This document shows, one piece after another, positions 1-5,645 of a stretch of 5,645 nt of DNA. This stretch comes from Oscillospiraceae bacterium (GTDB taxonomy: Bacteria; Bacillota; Clostridia; Oscillospirales; Oscillospiraceae), in assembly GCA_017624645.1 (NCBI GenBank), contig JAGAMQ010000123.1, positions 1 to 5,645 of the forward strand, in the 5' to 3' direction. Each line of letters opens with the position of its first letter. The stretch's first letter is position 1. Both the position numbers and the translations under genes were made by a program. The notes under the pieces were generated by a model. It was given only the letters and a program-made list of their open reading frames with translations. It was not told the origin of the DNA and did no database searches.

Positions 1-659
1 ATATCCGGTCGGTCCTCCTGCTTGGGTTCTACGGTGATCTCCACCTCATCCCGCTGATACATCCAGGAAACCGTCATGACCTCCTGGGAGATGGTGGCAG
101 AAAACAGGCCCAGATTCTTCCGGTTCTTCACCTTTTCAATAATACGGGTCACATCCTTAAAGAAGCCCATGTCCAGCATCCGGTCTGCCTCGTCCAGCAC
201 CACCGTCTGAATCTTGTCCAGCCGGATGTTTTTCCGGTTATAGTGGTCCATAAGCCGTCCCGGAGTTGCCACCACGATCTGCGGCTTTTTCTCCAGCTGT
301 TTTGCCTGTCCTACAATGCCGGCACCTCCGTACAGCACCGCCACCCGGATGCCCTGATAGTAGGTCAGCAACCCCCGCAGCTCGTCACCGATCTGCAGAG
401 CCAGCTCCCGGGTGGGCGCCAACACCAATCCCTGGACAGCCTCACACTCCGGATCCACATGCTCGATCATGGGAATACCAAACGCAAAGGTCTTACCGGT
501 TCCTGTAGGCGCCTTGGCGATCACATCCTTCCACTGCATAAAGGGAGGAATCGCCTCCTGCTGGATGGTGGTGGGATAGCCGTAACCCTTCTTTTCTAGC
601 GCCTTCAGCATCTGCTCCGAAAGGCCCAGATCCTGAAAGGTCATCGTTTTTTCGTCCAT
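1..659 (-). CDS. DEAD-box ATP-dependent RNA helicase, N-terminal part (C-terminus beyond the left edge)
   Basis: ATP-dependent RNA unwinding or RNP remodelling (ribosome assembly, mRNA turnover) in the cytoplasm. Reading from the ATG at 659, 219 codons remain open to the window edge. In order I see the Q motif (F8 and PTTIQ with Q33), motif I APTGTGKT (50-57, Lys56), motif Ia PTRELA (82-87), motif Ib TPGR (132-135), motif II DEAD (156-159) and motif III SAT (187-189). This is a complete first RecA-like domain; the second domain (motifs IV-VI) and any C-terminal RNA-binding tail are outside the window. The start is supported by its position 7 residues before the Q-motif phenylalanine and by AAAAGGA at 671-677, about 11 nt upstream. 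A promoter for it lies at 693-721. It is divergent from tmk. The family call is certain. The subtype (CshA, RhlE, DeaD or DbpA-like) cannot be decided without the C-terminus, so no symbol is given. Confidence 0.96.
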   Translation of the reverse strand, partial: MDEKTMTFQDLGLSEQMLKALEKKGYGYPTTIQQEAIPPFMQWKDVIAKAPTGTGKTFAFGIPMIEHVDPECEAVQGLVLAPTRELALQIGDELRGLLTYYQGIRVAVLYGGAGIVGQAKQLEKKPQIVVATPGRLMDHYNRKNIRLDKIQTVVLDEADRMLDMGFFKDVTRIIEKVKNRKNLGLFSATISQEVMTVSWMYQRDEVEITVEPKQEDRPD

Positions 660-692
660 ATTATTTATCGTCCTTTTGATTGAATTTTCTTT

Positions 693-721
693 ATTGTAGC
701 AGTTTTTTTCTCATTATGCAA
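693..721 (-). promoter_or_regulatory. Predicted sigma-A-type promoter of the helicase gene
   Basis: Read on the minus strand: -35 TTGCAT (721-716), a 17-bp spacer, then -10 TACAAT (698-693) preceded directly by TGC, giving an extended -10 TGCTACAAT. The -35 matches consensus at only 3 of 6 positions, but the extended -10 and exact spacing compensate. Transcription would start near 686, about 27 nt before the ATG and upstream of the AAAAGGA ribosome binding site. The spacer contains an A7 tract. Called from consensus only. Confidence 0.65.
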
Positions 722-741
722 CTTTCCTTTCCGGAAGATAT

Positions 742-753
742 TACAAAATTGTA
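742..753. promoter_or_regulatory. Possible small operator: inverted repeat between the divergent promoters
   Basis: TACAA-AA-TTGTA is a perfect 5-bp inverted repeat with a 2-nt centre. It lies between the -35 boxes of the two divergent promoters, 21 bp from one (716-721) and 27 bp from the other (781-786). Nearby, TTCCGGAA (729-736) is a separate perfect 8-bp palindrome. Either could bind a dimeric regulator of one or both genes, but short palindromes arise easily by chance in AT-rich DNA and I recognise no specific regulator box. Confidence 0.15.
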
Positions 754-780
754 TATTTTTTGGTTTCCTGTTTTGAATGG

Positions 781-809
781 TGGACAAACAGAAGAAATTA
801 TGCTATATT
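781..809 (+). promoter_or_regulatory. Predicted sigma-A-type promoter of the tmk operon
   Basis: -35 TGGACA (781-786, 5 of 6 consensus), a 17-bp spacer, then -10 TATATT (804-809, 5 of 6) preceded by TGC, giving an extended -10 TGCTATATT (801-809). The predicted start is near 816, leaving a leader of about 36 nt that ends in a strong AAGGAGGT ribosome binding site (836-843). The leader is too short for a riboswitch or attenuator and none is seen. This is the only good promoter found for the four plus-strand genes. Confidence 0.78.
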
Positions 810-851
810 TTATGGTGATATTTTCTGTTCCCCACAAGGAGGTACGCGGAA

Positions 852-1520
852 ATGGGCAAACTAATCGTAATTGAAGGAACCGACGGTTCTGGAAAGTCCA
901 CTCAGTTCGCTCTGCTGTCCAAGCATTTGCAGGAAAATCAGGTGGCGTTTAAGCATATCGTATTCCCCCGCTATGACCAGGAAAGCTCCGCGCTGATCCG
1001 GATGTATCTGGGAGGTGCCTTTGGTGACAAACCCTCCGACGTGGGTGCCTATGCCGCTTCGTCTTTCTACGCGGTAGACCGCTACGCCTCCTATAAAATG
1101 GACTGGGGTCAATGGTACGAAGACGGCGGACTGGTCCTTTCCGATCGCTACACCACCTCAAACGCAGTGCATCAGGCTTCCAAGGAGACTGGTGCCGGTC
1201 AGCAGGAGTATTTGCGTTGGCTGTACGATTTTGAATATGAAAAGCTGGGTCTGCCCCGCCCCGATCTGACCATTTATCTGGATGTTCCCACGGATTTCAC
1301 CGAGAAGATGCTCCGGGGCCGTGAGGAAGCCACCAATACCAAAGCAGATATTCACGAAAAGGATATGGATTATCTTGCCACCTGTCGGGAGACCGGCAGA
1401 GCGGCTGCCGAGTATTATGGCTGGAAGGTCATCTCCTGTGTCCGGGACGGTGCTATGCGCTCTATTGAGGATATCCACCGGGAGATCTACGCCGCCGTTA
1501 TGCAATGTTTGGAGGATTAA
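852..1520 (+). CDS. tmk: dTMP (thymidylate) kinase
   Basis: Phosphorylates dTMP to dTDP with ATP, the step common to de novo and salvage dTTP synthesis; cytoplasmic. The 222-aa length is close to the usual 205-220. The P-loop is GTDGSGKST (9-17, Lys15 and Ser16). FPR at 38-40 corresponds to the dTMP-binding loop. SDRY (97-100) carries the family DRY motif, followed by TTSNAVHQ, and YLDVP (142-146) is the strand before the lid. The lid (about 154-172) holds Arg155, Arg157, Lys164 and Lys170, while the P-loop has no arginine; this is the bacterial type II arrangement in which the basic catalytic residues come from the lid. The start is fixed by AAGGAGGT (836-843), 8 nt upstream. First gene of the operon; the next ATG is 2 nt after its stop. 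The IHEKD lid segment and WLYDFEYEKLGLPRPDL region resemble a clostridial subgroup rather than the classic E. coli form, so a broader deoxynucleotide kinase activity cannot be excluded. Confidence 0.92.
   Translation: MGKLIVIEGTDGSGKSTQFALLSKHLQENQVAFKHIVFPRYDQESSALIRMYLGGAFGDKPSDVGAYAASSFYAVDRYASYKMDWGQWYEDGGLVLSDRYTTSNAVHQASKETGAGQQEYLRWLYDFEYEKLGLPRPDLTIYLDVPTDFTEKMLRGREEATNTKADIHEKDMDYLATCRETGRAAAEYYGWKVISCVRDGAMRSIEDIHREIYAAVMQCLED
1511..1515 (+). promoter_or_regulatory. Ribosome binding site inside the end of tmk that fixes the DJ-1 gene start
   Basis: GGAGG lies within the last codons of tmk, 7 nt before the ATG at 1523. An in-frame ATG at 1505 lies upstream of this site and has no ribosome binding site of its own. 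Starting there would add six residues (MFGGLT) before the beta-strand VYVLLGTG that normally begins the family, so 1523 is preferred. Confidence 0.82.
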
Positions 1521-1522
1521 CT

Positions 1523-2065
1523 ATGGTATATGTGCTCCTTGGAACCGGCTTTGAAGAAGTAGAAGCCATCACGCCTTTGGATCTGATGCGCAGAGCGCAA
1601 ATTGAGGTTATGACGGTAGGTGTCAACGGAAAGACCGTTTACGGTGCCCACGGGATCGGCGTAGAAGCCGACATTGAACTGGGACAAATGGATCTGACCG
1701 ACATGGATATGATCGTTCTCCCCGGTGGTCTGGGCGGTGTCACCTCCGTCCGTGCCAGCAAAGAGGCCATGGATGCCCTTGCCTTTGCTTGGGAGAATGA
1801 CAAATTTGTGGCAGCCATCTGTGCCGGCCCTACCGTACTTGCAGATCTGGGAATCACCCACGGCAGGAACGCCACCTGCTATCCCGGCTGCGAAGCCGGC
1901 ATGGAAACCGCCCAAATAGCAGAAAATGCTGCCTTTGTCCGGGACGGAAAACTGATCACCGGCACTTCCGCCGGCTGTGCCGTTCCCTTTGGACTTTCCT
2001 TGGTGGCCGCACTGAAAGGTCAGAAGACCGCCGACAACGTGGCCGCACAGTTTGTGATCCGCTGA
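1523..2065 (+). CDS. DJ-1/PfpI (ThiJ/YajL-like) family protein
   Basis: A 180-aa, single-domain, cytoplasmic member of the DJ-1 superfamily with a flavodoxin-like fold, usually dimeric. GFEEVEAI (9-16) supplies the conserved acidic residue Glu14, equivalent to Glu18 of human DJ-1. VLPGG (65-69) follows, then the nucleophile elbow AAICAGPT (97-104) with reactive Cys100, equivalent to Cys106 of DJ-1. ATCYPGCE (117-124) and GTSAGCAVPFGLSLV (147-161) complete the core. The position of DJ-1 His126 is Tyr120 here, a pattern I associate with the bacterial YajL/ThiJ branch. Chaperone, glyoxalase and protein/nucleotide deglycase activities have been proposed for the family, and deglycase claims are disputed; older 'thiazole biosynthesis ThiJ' labels are not supported. 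The gene follows tmk by 2 nt and is probably translationally coupled to it; mltG starts 15 nt later. The family is very likely, the substrate unknown. Confidence 0.92.
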   Translation: MVYVLLGTGFEEVEAITPLDLMRRAQIEVMTVGVNGKTVYGAHGIGVEADIELGQMDLTDMDMIVLPGGLGGVTSVRASKEAMDALAFAWENDKFVAAICAGPTVLADLGITHGRNATCYPGCEAGMETAQIAENAAFVRDGKLITGTSAGCAVPFGLSLVAALKGQKTADNVAAQFVIR

Positions 2066-2080
2066 CAGGAGGATGCTTAC

Positions 2081-3454
2081 ATGGATAACGAAAAGAACAA
2101 CCCTGCTTCCAACCAGGACGACAACTGGCTGGACAGTATTCTCGGCCCCCGGAATGTACCTAAGGAGCTGGCTGTAGACGAAGCAGCTGTCCGTGCTGCC
2201 GGATTGGTCCGTCCCGATGACGCAGAACTGGAACGGATCGTCCAGGAGACCATGGCGGAAAATTGGGGCGAACCGGAGCCGGAACGGGAAATGCCTAAGA
2301 AACAGCCTGCGCCCCCTGCTCAGAATGTGGATCCCCAATCCCTGTGGCAGCGCATCCGCGGCAACAAGAAGAGCGGCGACGGTCTTTGGGGAATTCCCCA
2401 TTTGATCTCCACCGCCATCTGGCTTATACTGATTCTTGCCATCGGTATTTCTCTGGGACGGCTGTTATGGGTCAGTGCCGCAGACCTGCTGGCTTTGGGA
2501 AAGACCCCTATGGAGGTCACCATCACTGTAGAGGAAGGCGACACCATAGATGATATCGGCGAGAAGCTGGAAAAGACCGGCCTGATTCGCTACGGAAAGC
2601 TCTTTTCCCTGTTTGCTGAGCTTACCGGCAAGGGCGAAAACATCAAGACCGGCTCTGTCACCTTCAGTGGTAAGCTTGTATACGACTACAACGCCCTGGT
2701 CAACGCCATGTCCTACAAGGGCAGCGCCATCGTCACCGTGGAGGTCATGATCCCCGAGGGATACAGCTGCGCCCAGATCTTTAAGCTTTTGGAAGAAAAG
2801 GGTGTGTGTAAAGCCAGCGAACTGGAGGCCTACGCCGCCAACGGAGAGTTGGAGGATTACTGGTTCCTGCGGGATGTGGAAAGAGGTCACAAGTACTGCC
2901 TGGAGGGCTTTATGTTCCCCGACACCTACGAGTTCTACCTCAACGACAAGCCGGGACGTGTCATCGAGAAGTTCCTTGACGACTTTGATTACCGCTTCAC
3001 AGACCGGATGCTGGCAAAATATACTGCATTGAACCAAAAACTGGGGCTGAACCTGAGTATTCGGGAAGTGGTCATCATGGCCTCCATCGTAGAAAAGGAA
3101 AAGGCAAACAATTTGGAGGGTTACTCCATTGCTTCCGTATTCTACAACCGTCTGACCCATTCGGCATCCTACCCCTATCTGAACAGTGACGCCACACTGC
3201 TCTACGACGTAAACTACTACACCGGTCGTGATCTGACCCCCGCTGAGCGTACCGCCAGCCCCTTCAATACCTACACCCACACCGGTCTGCCCAAGGCGCC
3301 CATTGCTAACCCGGGTCTGGGCAGTCTGGATGCGGCGCTGGCACCGGAAGATACCGGCTACTACTTCTTCATCTTTGACAAAGGTGCCAACAAGCACCGG
3401 TTCTCCACCAATCTCAGCGACCACGAAAAGCTGGCAAAGGAACTGGGCTACTGA
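2081..3454 (+). CDS. mltG: Endolytic murein transglycosylase MltG (YceG family)
   Basis: Membrane-anchored lytic transglycosylase that cleaves nascent glycan strands and is thought to act with the elongation or division synthases; the catalytic part faces outside. In 457 aa I see an acidic, Pro/Glu-rich cytoplasmic tail (1-105), one transmembrane helix (about 107-128, WLILILAIGISLG), two LysM-like segments (about 145-190 and 219-258, VEEGDTIDDIGEKL and IPEGYSCAQIFKLL), then the YceG catalytic domain. The latter has LEGFMFPDTYEF (274-285 region), ASIVEKE (334-340) with Glu338 matching catalytic Glu218 of E. coli MltG, FNTYTHTGLP (395-404), IANPG (408-412), and a C-terminal HRFSTNLSDH (439-448). 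AGGAGG (2067-2072), 8 nt upstream, fixes the start. The tail is much longer than in E. coli MltG but long tails occur in Gram-positive homologues. The stop codon overlaps the next start by one base (TGATG), implying coupling. Confidence 0.95.
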   Translation: MDNEKNNPASNQDDNWLDSILGPRNVPKELAVDEAAVRAAGLVRPDDAELERIVQETMAENWGEPEPEREMPKKQPAPPAQNVDPQSLWQRIRGNKKSGDGLWGIPHLISTAIWLILILAIGISLGRLLWVSAADLLALGKTPMEVTITVEEGDTIDDIGEKLEKTGLIRYGKLFSLFAELTGKGENIKTGSVTFSGKLVYDYNALVNAMSYKGSAIVTVEVMIPEGYSCAQIFKLLEEKGVCKASELEAYAANGELEDYWFLRDVERGHKYCLEGFMFPDTYEFYLNDKPGRVIEKFLDDFDYRFTDRMLAKYTALNQKLGLNLSIREVVIMASIVEKEKANNLEGYSIASVFYNRLTHSASYPYLNSDATLLYDVNYYTGRDLTPAERTASPFNTYTHTGLPKAPIANPGLGSLDAALAPEDTGYYFFIFDKGANKHRFSTNLSDHEKLAKELGY

Positions 3455-4671
3455 TGAAAAAGCTGGAATTATTAAGTCCTGCCGGAGATATGGAACGGCT
3501 GAGAATGTCTGTGCTTTACGGTGCGGACGCCGTGTATCTGGCGGGTACAGACTTTGGCATGCGCTCCTTCGCTGGAAACTTCACCCCGGAGGAGCTGCCC
3601 ACTGCCGTAAAATACGCCCATGAACATGGAGTCAAGGTCAATGTCACCGTGAACACCATGCCCCGCAACGACGAAGTGGTGCAGTTACCTGCCTATTTGG
3701 AACAGCTACAGGATGCCGGTGTGGATGCTTTGATCCTTGCGGATCTGGGTGCCTTTACTCTGGCTGGGAAATACGCCCCCCGGTGTGCCCGGCACATTTC
3801 CACCCAACAATCCATTGCCAACTACGAATGTGCCAAAGCATGGTATGAGCTGGGAGCCCAGCGGGTGGTTCTGGCAAGAGAACTTTCCCTGGAGGAGATC
3901 CGCACCGTTCGGGAGAACTCCCCAAAGGAACTGGAGATCGAAACCTTCGGTCACGGTGCCATGTGCGTCAGTTATTCCGGGCGGTGCTTGCTAAGCAACT
4001 ATATGACCGGTAGAGATTCCAACCGGGGTGCCTGTGCCCAGCCCTGCCGCTATCAGTATGCACTGATGGAAGAAAAACGTCCGGGAGAATATTTCCCCGT
4101 ATTTGAAGACGAGAAAGGGACATACATCCTCAATTCCAAGGATATGTGCATGATCGATCATTTACAGGAGCTTCAGGATGCCGGTGTGGACTGCATCAAG
4201 ATCGAAGGCCGGGCAAAATCTGCTTACTATGCCGCCATCATCACCGGTGCTTACCGACACGCCATTGACGATGTGGCTGCCGGCCGTCCGGTGGATCCCG
4301 TTTGGCGTGATGAGGTGGAGCATGTATCCCACCGGATCTATTCCACCGGCTTCTACTTCGGTGAACCGGGACAATATACGGAACATTCCCGTTACATCCG
4401 GCAATGTCAGGTCTGCGCCATTGTGGAAAGCTGCGACGAAAAGGGTCTTGCTGTGTGCAGCCTGCGCAACAAGTTCGCACAGGGAGATGCGTTGGAAGTG
4501 GTTGGTCCTGATATCCGCCCCTTCCCCATCGTAGTCCCTGCCATGGAGGATATGGAAGGTCAGCCCCTGACCGAGCCCAGAACTCCCCAAATGCGTTTTA
4601 CCATCCAGCTTCCCCGGCAAGTACCGGCACTGACCATTCTGCGAAGAGAAGTAGATCTTTCCGCGAAATAG
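3454..4671 (+). CDS. trhP: U32 peptidase-family protein, probable tRNA U34 hydroxylation protein TrhP
   Basis: Probably contributes to 5-hydroxyuridine formation at tRNA wobble U34, a prephenate-dependent reaction in the TrhP group; cytoplasmic. The 'peptidase' name is historical. The U32 signature is at 163-181 (ETFGHGAMC, then GRCLLS). Cys171, Cys178, Cys194 and Cys232 line up with the [4Fe-4S] ligand pattern of UbiU (C169, C176, C193, C232); Cys198 is an additional candidate. LLSPAGDMERL (6-16) opens the TIM-like barrel, KIEGRAKSAYYAA (249-261) is conserved, and 310-405 form the C-terminal beta domain. The 405-aa length fits B. subtilis YrrO/TrhP2, not RlhA (about 650) or UbiU/UbiV (about 300-330). 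The ATG overlaps the mltG stop; AAAGGA (3436-3441) is a weak ribosome site 12 nt upstream, so coupling seems likely. mltG next door matches the B. subtilis yrrL-yrrO order. The U32 family is certain; the TrhP assignment rests on length, cysteines and context. Confidence 0.88.
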   Translation: MKKLELLSPAGDMERLRMSVLYGADAVYLAGTDFGMRSFAGNFTPEELPTAVKYAHEHGVKVNVTVNTMPRNDEVVQLPAYLEQLQDAGVDALILADLGAFTLAGKYAPRCARHISTQQSIANYECAKAWYELGAQRVVLARELSLEEIRTVRENSPKELEIETFGHGAMCVSYSGRCLLSNYMTGRDSNRGACAQPCRYQYALMEEKRPGEYFPVFEDEKGTYILNSKDMCMIDHLQELQDAGVDCIKIEGRAKSAYYAAIITGAYRHAIDDVAAGRPVDPVWRDEVEHVSHRIYSTGFYFGEPGQYTEHSRYIRQCQVCAIVESCDEKGLAVCSLRNKFAQGDALEVVGPDIRPFPIVVPAMEDMEGQPLTEPRTPQMRFTIQLPRQVPALTILRREVDLSAK

Positions 4672-4674
4672 TAG

Positions 4675-4702
4675 AAACCCCAGCCTAACGGCTGGGGTTT
4701 TT
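4675..4702 (+). terminator. Intrinsic terminator of the tmk-trhP operon
   Basis: An 11-bp perfect stem, AAACCCCAGCC (4675-4685) paired with GGCTGGGGTTT (4690-4700), with a TAAC loop, followed by a run giving T5 at 4698-4702. It begins 4 nt after the trhP stop. On the minus strand the same hairpin is followed by TTTCTACTATTT, a weaker U-rich tail, so it may also stop transcription from the convergent PFL-family gene whose stop is at 4723. Confidence 0.92.
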
Positions 4703-4722
4703 CGACTGGTTTTGCACCGATA

Positions 4723-5645
4723 TCAGTTTTTCAGGCTCTGTAGGGGTGCAGGGATTCTTCCACCACGGGCAATAAAGGCTTCGCTGGATTCCGGATGTAC
4801 GGGCATTACCGGGGCGCTGCCCAGCAGACCGCCCATTTCCACCCGATCGCCCACCACCTTGCCGGGAGCAGGAATGATACGCACAGCAGTGGTCTTGGAG
4901 TTGACCATACCAATGGCGGCTTCGTCGGCAATGATGGCAGAAATAGTGGAAGCAGGAGTATCGCCGGGAACGGCGATCATGTCAAGACCCACAGAGCAGA
5001 CGCATGTCATCGCCTCCAGCTTATCAAGGCACAGGGTGCCGGCTTCCGCAGCTGCAATCATCCCCTCGTCCTCGGACACGGGGATAAAGGCACCGGACAA
5101 GCCGCCCACGTGGTTGGATGCCATAACGCCGCCCTTTTTCACCGCGTCGTTGAGCATTGCCAGTGCAGCGGTGGTACCATGGGTACCGCAGACTTCCAGA
5201 CCCATCTCTTCCAGGATCCGGGCAACACTATCGCCAACAGCAGGGGTGGGAGCAAGGCTCAAATCCACGATTCCAAAAGGTACATCCAGCCGCTTGGAAG
5301 CCTCCACTCCTACGATCTGACCCATCCGGGTGATCCGGAAGGCAGTCTTCTTAATGGTTTCAGCTACCTCGTCAAAGGGCTGCCCCTTGACGCTCTGCAG
5401 GGCATGGTACACCACACCGGGACCGGAAACGCCCACATTCAGCACACACTCCGGCTCGCCCACCCCGTGGAAGGCACCTGCCATAAAGGGGTTATCTTCC
5501 ACCGCATTGGCAAATACCACCAGCTTGGCACAGCCAAGTCCGTCGTTGTCCGCGGTAACCTCCGCGGTCTTCTTAATGATTTGACCCATTTTTGCCACAG
5601 CGTCCATGTTGATACCGGCACGGGTGGAGCCAACATTGACACTGG
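4723..5645 (-). CDS. PFL-family protein (UPF0210/DUF711), C-terminal two thirds (N-terminus beyond the right edge)
   Basis: 306 codons are present, open to the window edge; family members are about 450 aa, so roughly 145 N-terminal residues are missing. An internal ATG at 5607 is not the start, because the conserved GSTRAGIN precedes it in frame. Numbered from the edge I see [10 protein letters not shown] (5-14), GVSGPGVV (71-78), [15 protein letters not shown] (126-140), [11 protein letters not shown] (152-162), [17 protein letters not shown] (176-192) and [17 protein letters not shown] (213-229). No signal peptide or membrane segment is seen in this part. The family is structurally related to the pyruvate formate-lyase/ribonucleotide reductase barrel, but no glycyl-radical motif (RVSGY-like) is present near the C-terminus, so it is not expected to be a glycyl radical enzyme. 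Its biochemical function is, to my knowledge, not established. In Firmicutes it commonly follows a small ACT-domain (UPF0237) gene, which would lie just past the right edge. It converges on the tmk operon with 51 bp between stops. Confidence 0.92.
   Translation of the reverse strand, partial: SVNVGSTRAGINMDAVAKMGQIIKKTAEVTADNDGLGCAKLVVFANAVEDNPFMAGAFHGVGEPECVLNVGVSGPGVVYHALQSVKGQPFDEVAETIKKTAFRITRMGQIVGVEASKRLDVPFGIVDLSLAPTPAVGDSVARILEEMGLEVCGTHGTTAALAMLNDAVKKGGVMASNHVGGLSGAFIPVSEDEGMIAAAEAGTLCLDKLEAMTCVCSVGLDMIAVPGDTPASTISAIIADEAAIGMVNSKTTAVRIIPAPGKVVGDRVEMGGLLGSAPVMPVHPESSEAFIARGGRIPAPLQSLKN

Noticed and set aside
243..599. Plus-strand reading frames of 118 and 80 aa
   Set aside because: They are antisense to the DEAD-box helicase gene, whose motifs are unmistakable; no ribosome site or family resemblance.
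810..851. Possible leader riboswitch or attenuator upstream of tmk
   Set aside because: The leader is only about 36 nt with no stable hairpin or terminator.
680..874. 64-aa plus-strand reading frame across the intergenic region
   Set aside because: It has no ribosome binding site, covers the predicted tmk promoter, runs into tmk in another frame and has an AT-rich low-complexity composition.
1505..1522. Upstream ATG as the start of the DJ-1 gene
   Set aside because: It precedes the GGAGG at 1511-1515 that serves the ATG at 1523, and the extra residues fall before the first family beta-strand.
1517..2401. 294-aa minus-strand reading frame
   Set aside because: Antisense to the DJ-1 gene and the start of mltG. 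Long antisense frames arise from GC-biased codon use; the translation has no recognisable domain and crosses an intergenic junction.
2465..3424. 319-aa minus-strand reading frame
   Set aside because: Antisense to the mltG catalytic region, with a Val/Gly/Gln-rich composition typical of mirrored codons and no ribosome site.
4712..5320. 202-aa plus-strand reading frame after the terminator
   Set aside because: Antisense to the PFL-family gene; Ser/Thr/Pro-rich shadow composition and no promoter or ribosome site downstream of the terminator.
5548..5570. Repeated CCGCGG pair resembling an inverted repeat
   Set aside because: It lies within the PFL-family coding sequence and is explained by similar codons in AEVTA; no regulatory setting.

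Overview
The window looks like chromosomal housekeeping DNA from a Gram-positive anaerobe, most likely a gut Clostridia member of the Oscillospiraceae/Ruminococcaceae type. This is inferred from strong AGGAGG ribosome binding sites, GC-rich coding DNA (mid-50s percent by eye) beside AT-rich intergenic DNA (29% GC over 661-840), and the gene set: a clostridial-type dTMP kinase, MltG next to a U32 peptidase-family protein, and a PFL-family (UPF0210/DUF711) protein. No plasmid, phage, IS, CRISPR or RNA-gene signature was seen.

Layout. Positions 1-659 (minus strand) hold the N-terminal two thirds of the first RecA domain region of a DEAD-box RNA helicase; its C-terminus lies beyond the left edge. 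Positions 660-851 are a short AT-rich divergent intergenic region with one recognisable sigma-A-type promoter for each direction, both with an extended -10 (TGC before the hexamer) and a 17-bp spacer. Positions 852-4671 (plus strand) are a compact four-gene operon: tmk (dTMP kinase), a DJ-1/PfpI-family protein, mltG (endolytic murein transglycosylase) and a U32 peptidase-family protein, best read as the tRNA U34 hydroxylation protein TrhP. Junctions are +2 nt, +15 nt and a 1-nt TGATG overlap, so the genes are probably co-transcribed and partly translationally coupled. A strong intrinsic terminator (4675-4702) closes the operon. Positions 4723-5645 (minus strand) are the C-terminal 306 residues of a PFL-family protein, convergent with the operon and cut by the right edge.

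How the genes fit together. The operon joins growth-linked functions: dTTP supply for DNA replication, a small Cys-dependent stress/repair-type enzyme, control of glycan-strand length in the wall, and wobble-uridine modification of tRNA. The mltG-trhP pairing matches the known Bacillus subtilis yrrL-yrrM-yrrN-yrrO neighbourhood, but the methyltransferase gene yrrM (trmR) that lies between them there is absent here.

No undescribed system was found. The points most worth a second look are the missing methyltransferase, the long acidic cytoplasmic N-terminus of MltG, the poorly understood PFL-family protein, and the compact divergent promoter region.
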